Assembly (NCBI GenBank): GCA_040216765.1 | Contig: JAVJON010000007.1 | Location: 186,001-250,000 of the forward strand | Origin: Marinibaculum sp040216765 | GTDB lineage: Bacteria > Pseudomonadota > Alphaproteobacteria > Ferrovibrionales > Ferrovibrionaceae | Direction of reading: 5' to 3' | Length of the DNA: 64,000 nt | Shown here: piece by piece, positions 63,495-64,000 of the stretch | How positions within the stretch are numbered: position 1 is the stretch's first letter | Layout: the number at the start of each line of letters is the position of its first letter | Position numbers and translations under genes: made by a program | Notes under the pieces: model-generated | What the model was told of the DNA's origin: nothing | The model's database searches: none | Seen by the model: only the letters and a program-made list of their open reading frames with translations

Positions 63495-64000
63495 TCAGGC
63501 GTCGTTCAGGCTGTCGAGAAGGTCGGGCCGGGCCTTCTTCGGCCGCGCGGCGGACCGGCGCTTGGGCTGCGGCTTCTTGCCGATATGGGCGACCCGCATC
63601 GTGTAGGTCCTGCCGTTGCGCACCACCTTGCGTTCGGTGGGCTGGGCGACCGCTGCGCTGTCGGTCGCATCCGCATGGTCGCGGCGCACATTGCCGACGG
63701 TCTGCGGACTGACCCCTGCGCGGCGCGCGATCTCCCGGTCCGACAGCTGCGCGGTCGACGGATCGGTCAGCAATGTCAGCACCGCCGAACGCTTGTCGGC
63801 ATTGTGCCGCCAGGCCGGCGCATCCGACCCGGCCTTTGCGACCAGGTCGCGCAGCCTGCGGCGTTCGCCATCCAGGTCCGCCAGCTGCATGCGGACCCGC
63901 AGCAGTTCCTGGTGGGCAGCCGCCAGGGTCTGCCGCGCATCCTCGGCTTCCGCCGCGAGGCGCTGCAGGCGGTTGTCCTGTTGCCGGCGCGTCTGTTCCA
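63495..64000 (-). CDS. coiled-coil/HTH protein, 5' end missing
   Basis: At least 168 residues; the frame stays open to the window end. The visible N-terminal part is a Gln/Arg/Glu-rich coiled coil (RRQQDNRLQRLAAEAEDARQTLAAAHQELLRVR). It continues into HNADKRSAVLTLLTDP and a helix-turn-helix, LSDREIARRAGVSPQTVGNVRRDH, then a basic tail (KKPQPKRRSAARPKKARPD). The NADKRxAV...SDREIARRxGVS pattern is like that in ParB-like and phage/plasmid-associated proteins, so a DNA-binding role is likely. An internal Met at 63890 is not taken as the start because the coding pattern continues upstream. Confidence 0.65.
   Translation of the reverse strand, partial: EQTRRQQDNRLQRLAAEAEDARQTLAAAHQELLRVRMQLADLDGERRRLRDLVAKAGSDAPAWRHNADKRSAVLTLLTDPSTAQLSDREIARRAGVSPQTVGNVRRDHADATDSAAVAQPTERKVVRNGRTYTMRVAHIGKKPQPKRRSAARPKKARPDLLDSLNDA

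Overview
The window is GC-rich chromosomal DNA, most likely from an alphaproteobacterium of the Rhodospirillales type. This is inferred from gene content and order: fabH-ihfA-merR-tRNA-Pro, rplM-rpsI, gyrA-coaD-cyclophilin-queA-tgt-tRNA-Lys and recG/sdhE/mfd, with ctaA and TAXI-type TRAP transport genes nearby. No rRNA, CRISPR array, insertion sequence or prophage was recognised. Coding density is high, many genes overlap by 4 bp, and GTG and TTG starts are used.

Layout. (1) 1-6231: end of fabH, ihfA, a MerR-type regulator, tRNA-Pro(GGG), a large acidic protein of unknown function, ctaA, a 2TM protein and cutA. (2) 6271-11025, minus strand: a sulfur-metabolism operon (enoyl-CoA hydratase, CoA-binding protein, MetY), then a TetR regulator overlapping an orphan Rieske oxygenase. 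(3) 11130-20344: rplM-rpsI with a clear promoter and terminator, an O-methyltransferase behind an AT-rich control region, then gyrA-coaD-ppi-queA-tgt and tRNA-Lys(UUU). (4) 20522-32412: a multi-PAS hybrid histidine kinase with an overlapping receiver protein, a CDF metal exporter with a Nudix hydrolase, an iron-containing alcohol dehydrogenase, an SDR, a DUF502 membrane protein and recG. (5) 32576-39138: sdhE, mfd and a putative general-stress cluster (DUF2231 membrane protein plus sorbosone-dehydrogenase-like lipoprotein) behind an EcfG-like promoter. (6) 39220-48357: LysE exporter, DsbA-like protein, sugar O-methyltransferase-like protein and HupE on the minus strand, then a compact plus-strand series: SDR, two tandem paralogous small lipoproteins, CaiB-type CoA-transferase, TPR/2OG-Fe(II) oxygenase, an unknown protein and a dienelactone-hydrolase-like protein. 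(7) 48375-48983: an array of five 133-137 bp palindromic units filling a convergent intergenic gap. (8) 49003-59114, minus strand: MFS transporter, two FUSC-family membrane proteins, catabolic acetolactate synthase, acetolactate decarboxylase and malic enzyme. (9) 59471-63198: a TAXI TRAP transporter and a thioesterase. (10) 63495-64000: an incomplete minus-strand gene for a coiled-coil/helix-turn-helix protein.

How genes may work together. The collinear genes for malic enzyme, AlsS and AlsD would route malate through pyruvate and acetolactate to acetoin. The two FUSC proteins overlap by 4 bp and follow the MFS gene by 16 bp, so they look like one export unit. QueA and Tgt act in queuosine tRNA modification. 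The lipoprotein/CoA-transferase/TPR-oxygenase series is the least explained part. The most notable single-gene feature is GyrA: its quinolone-binding helix reads Asn-Glu where Escherichia coli has Asp82-Ser83.
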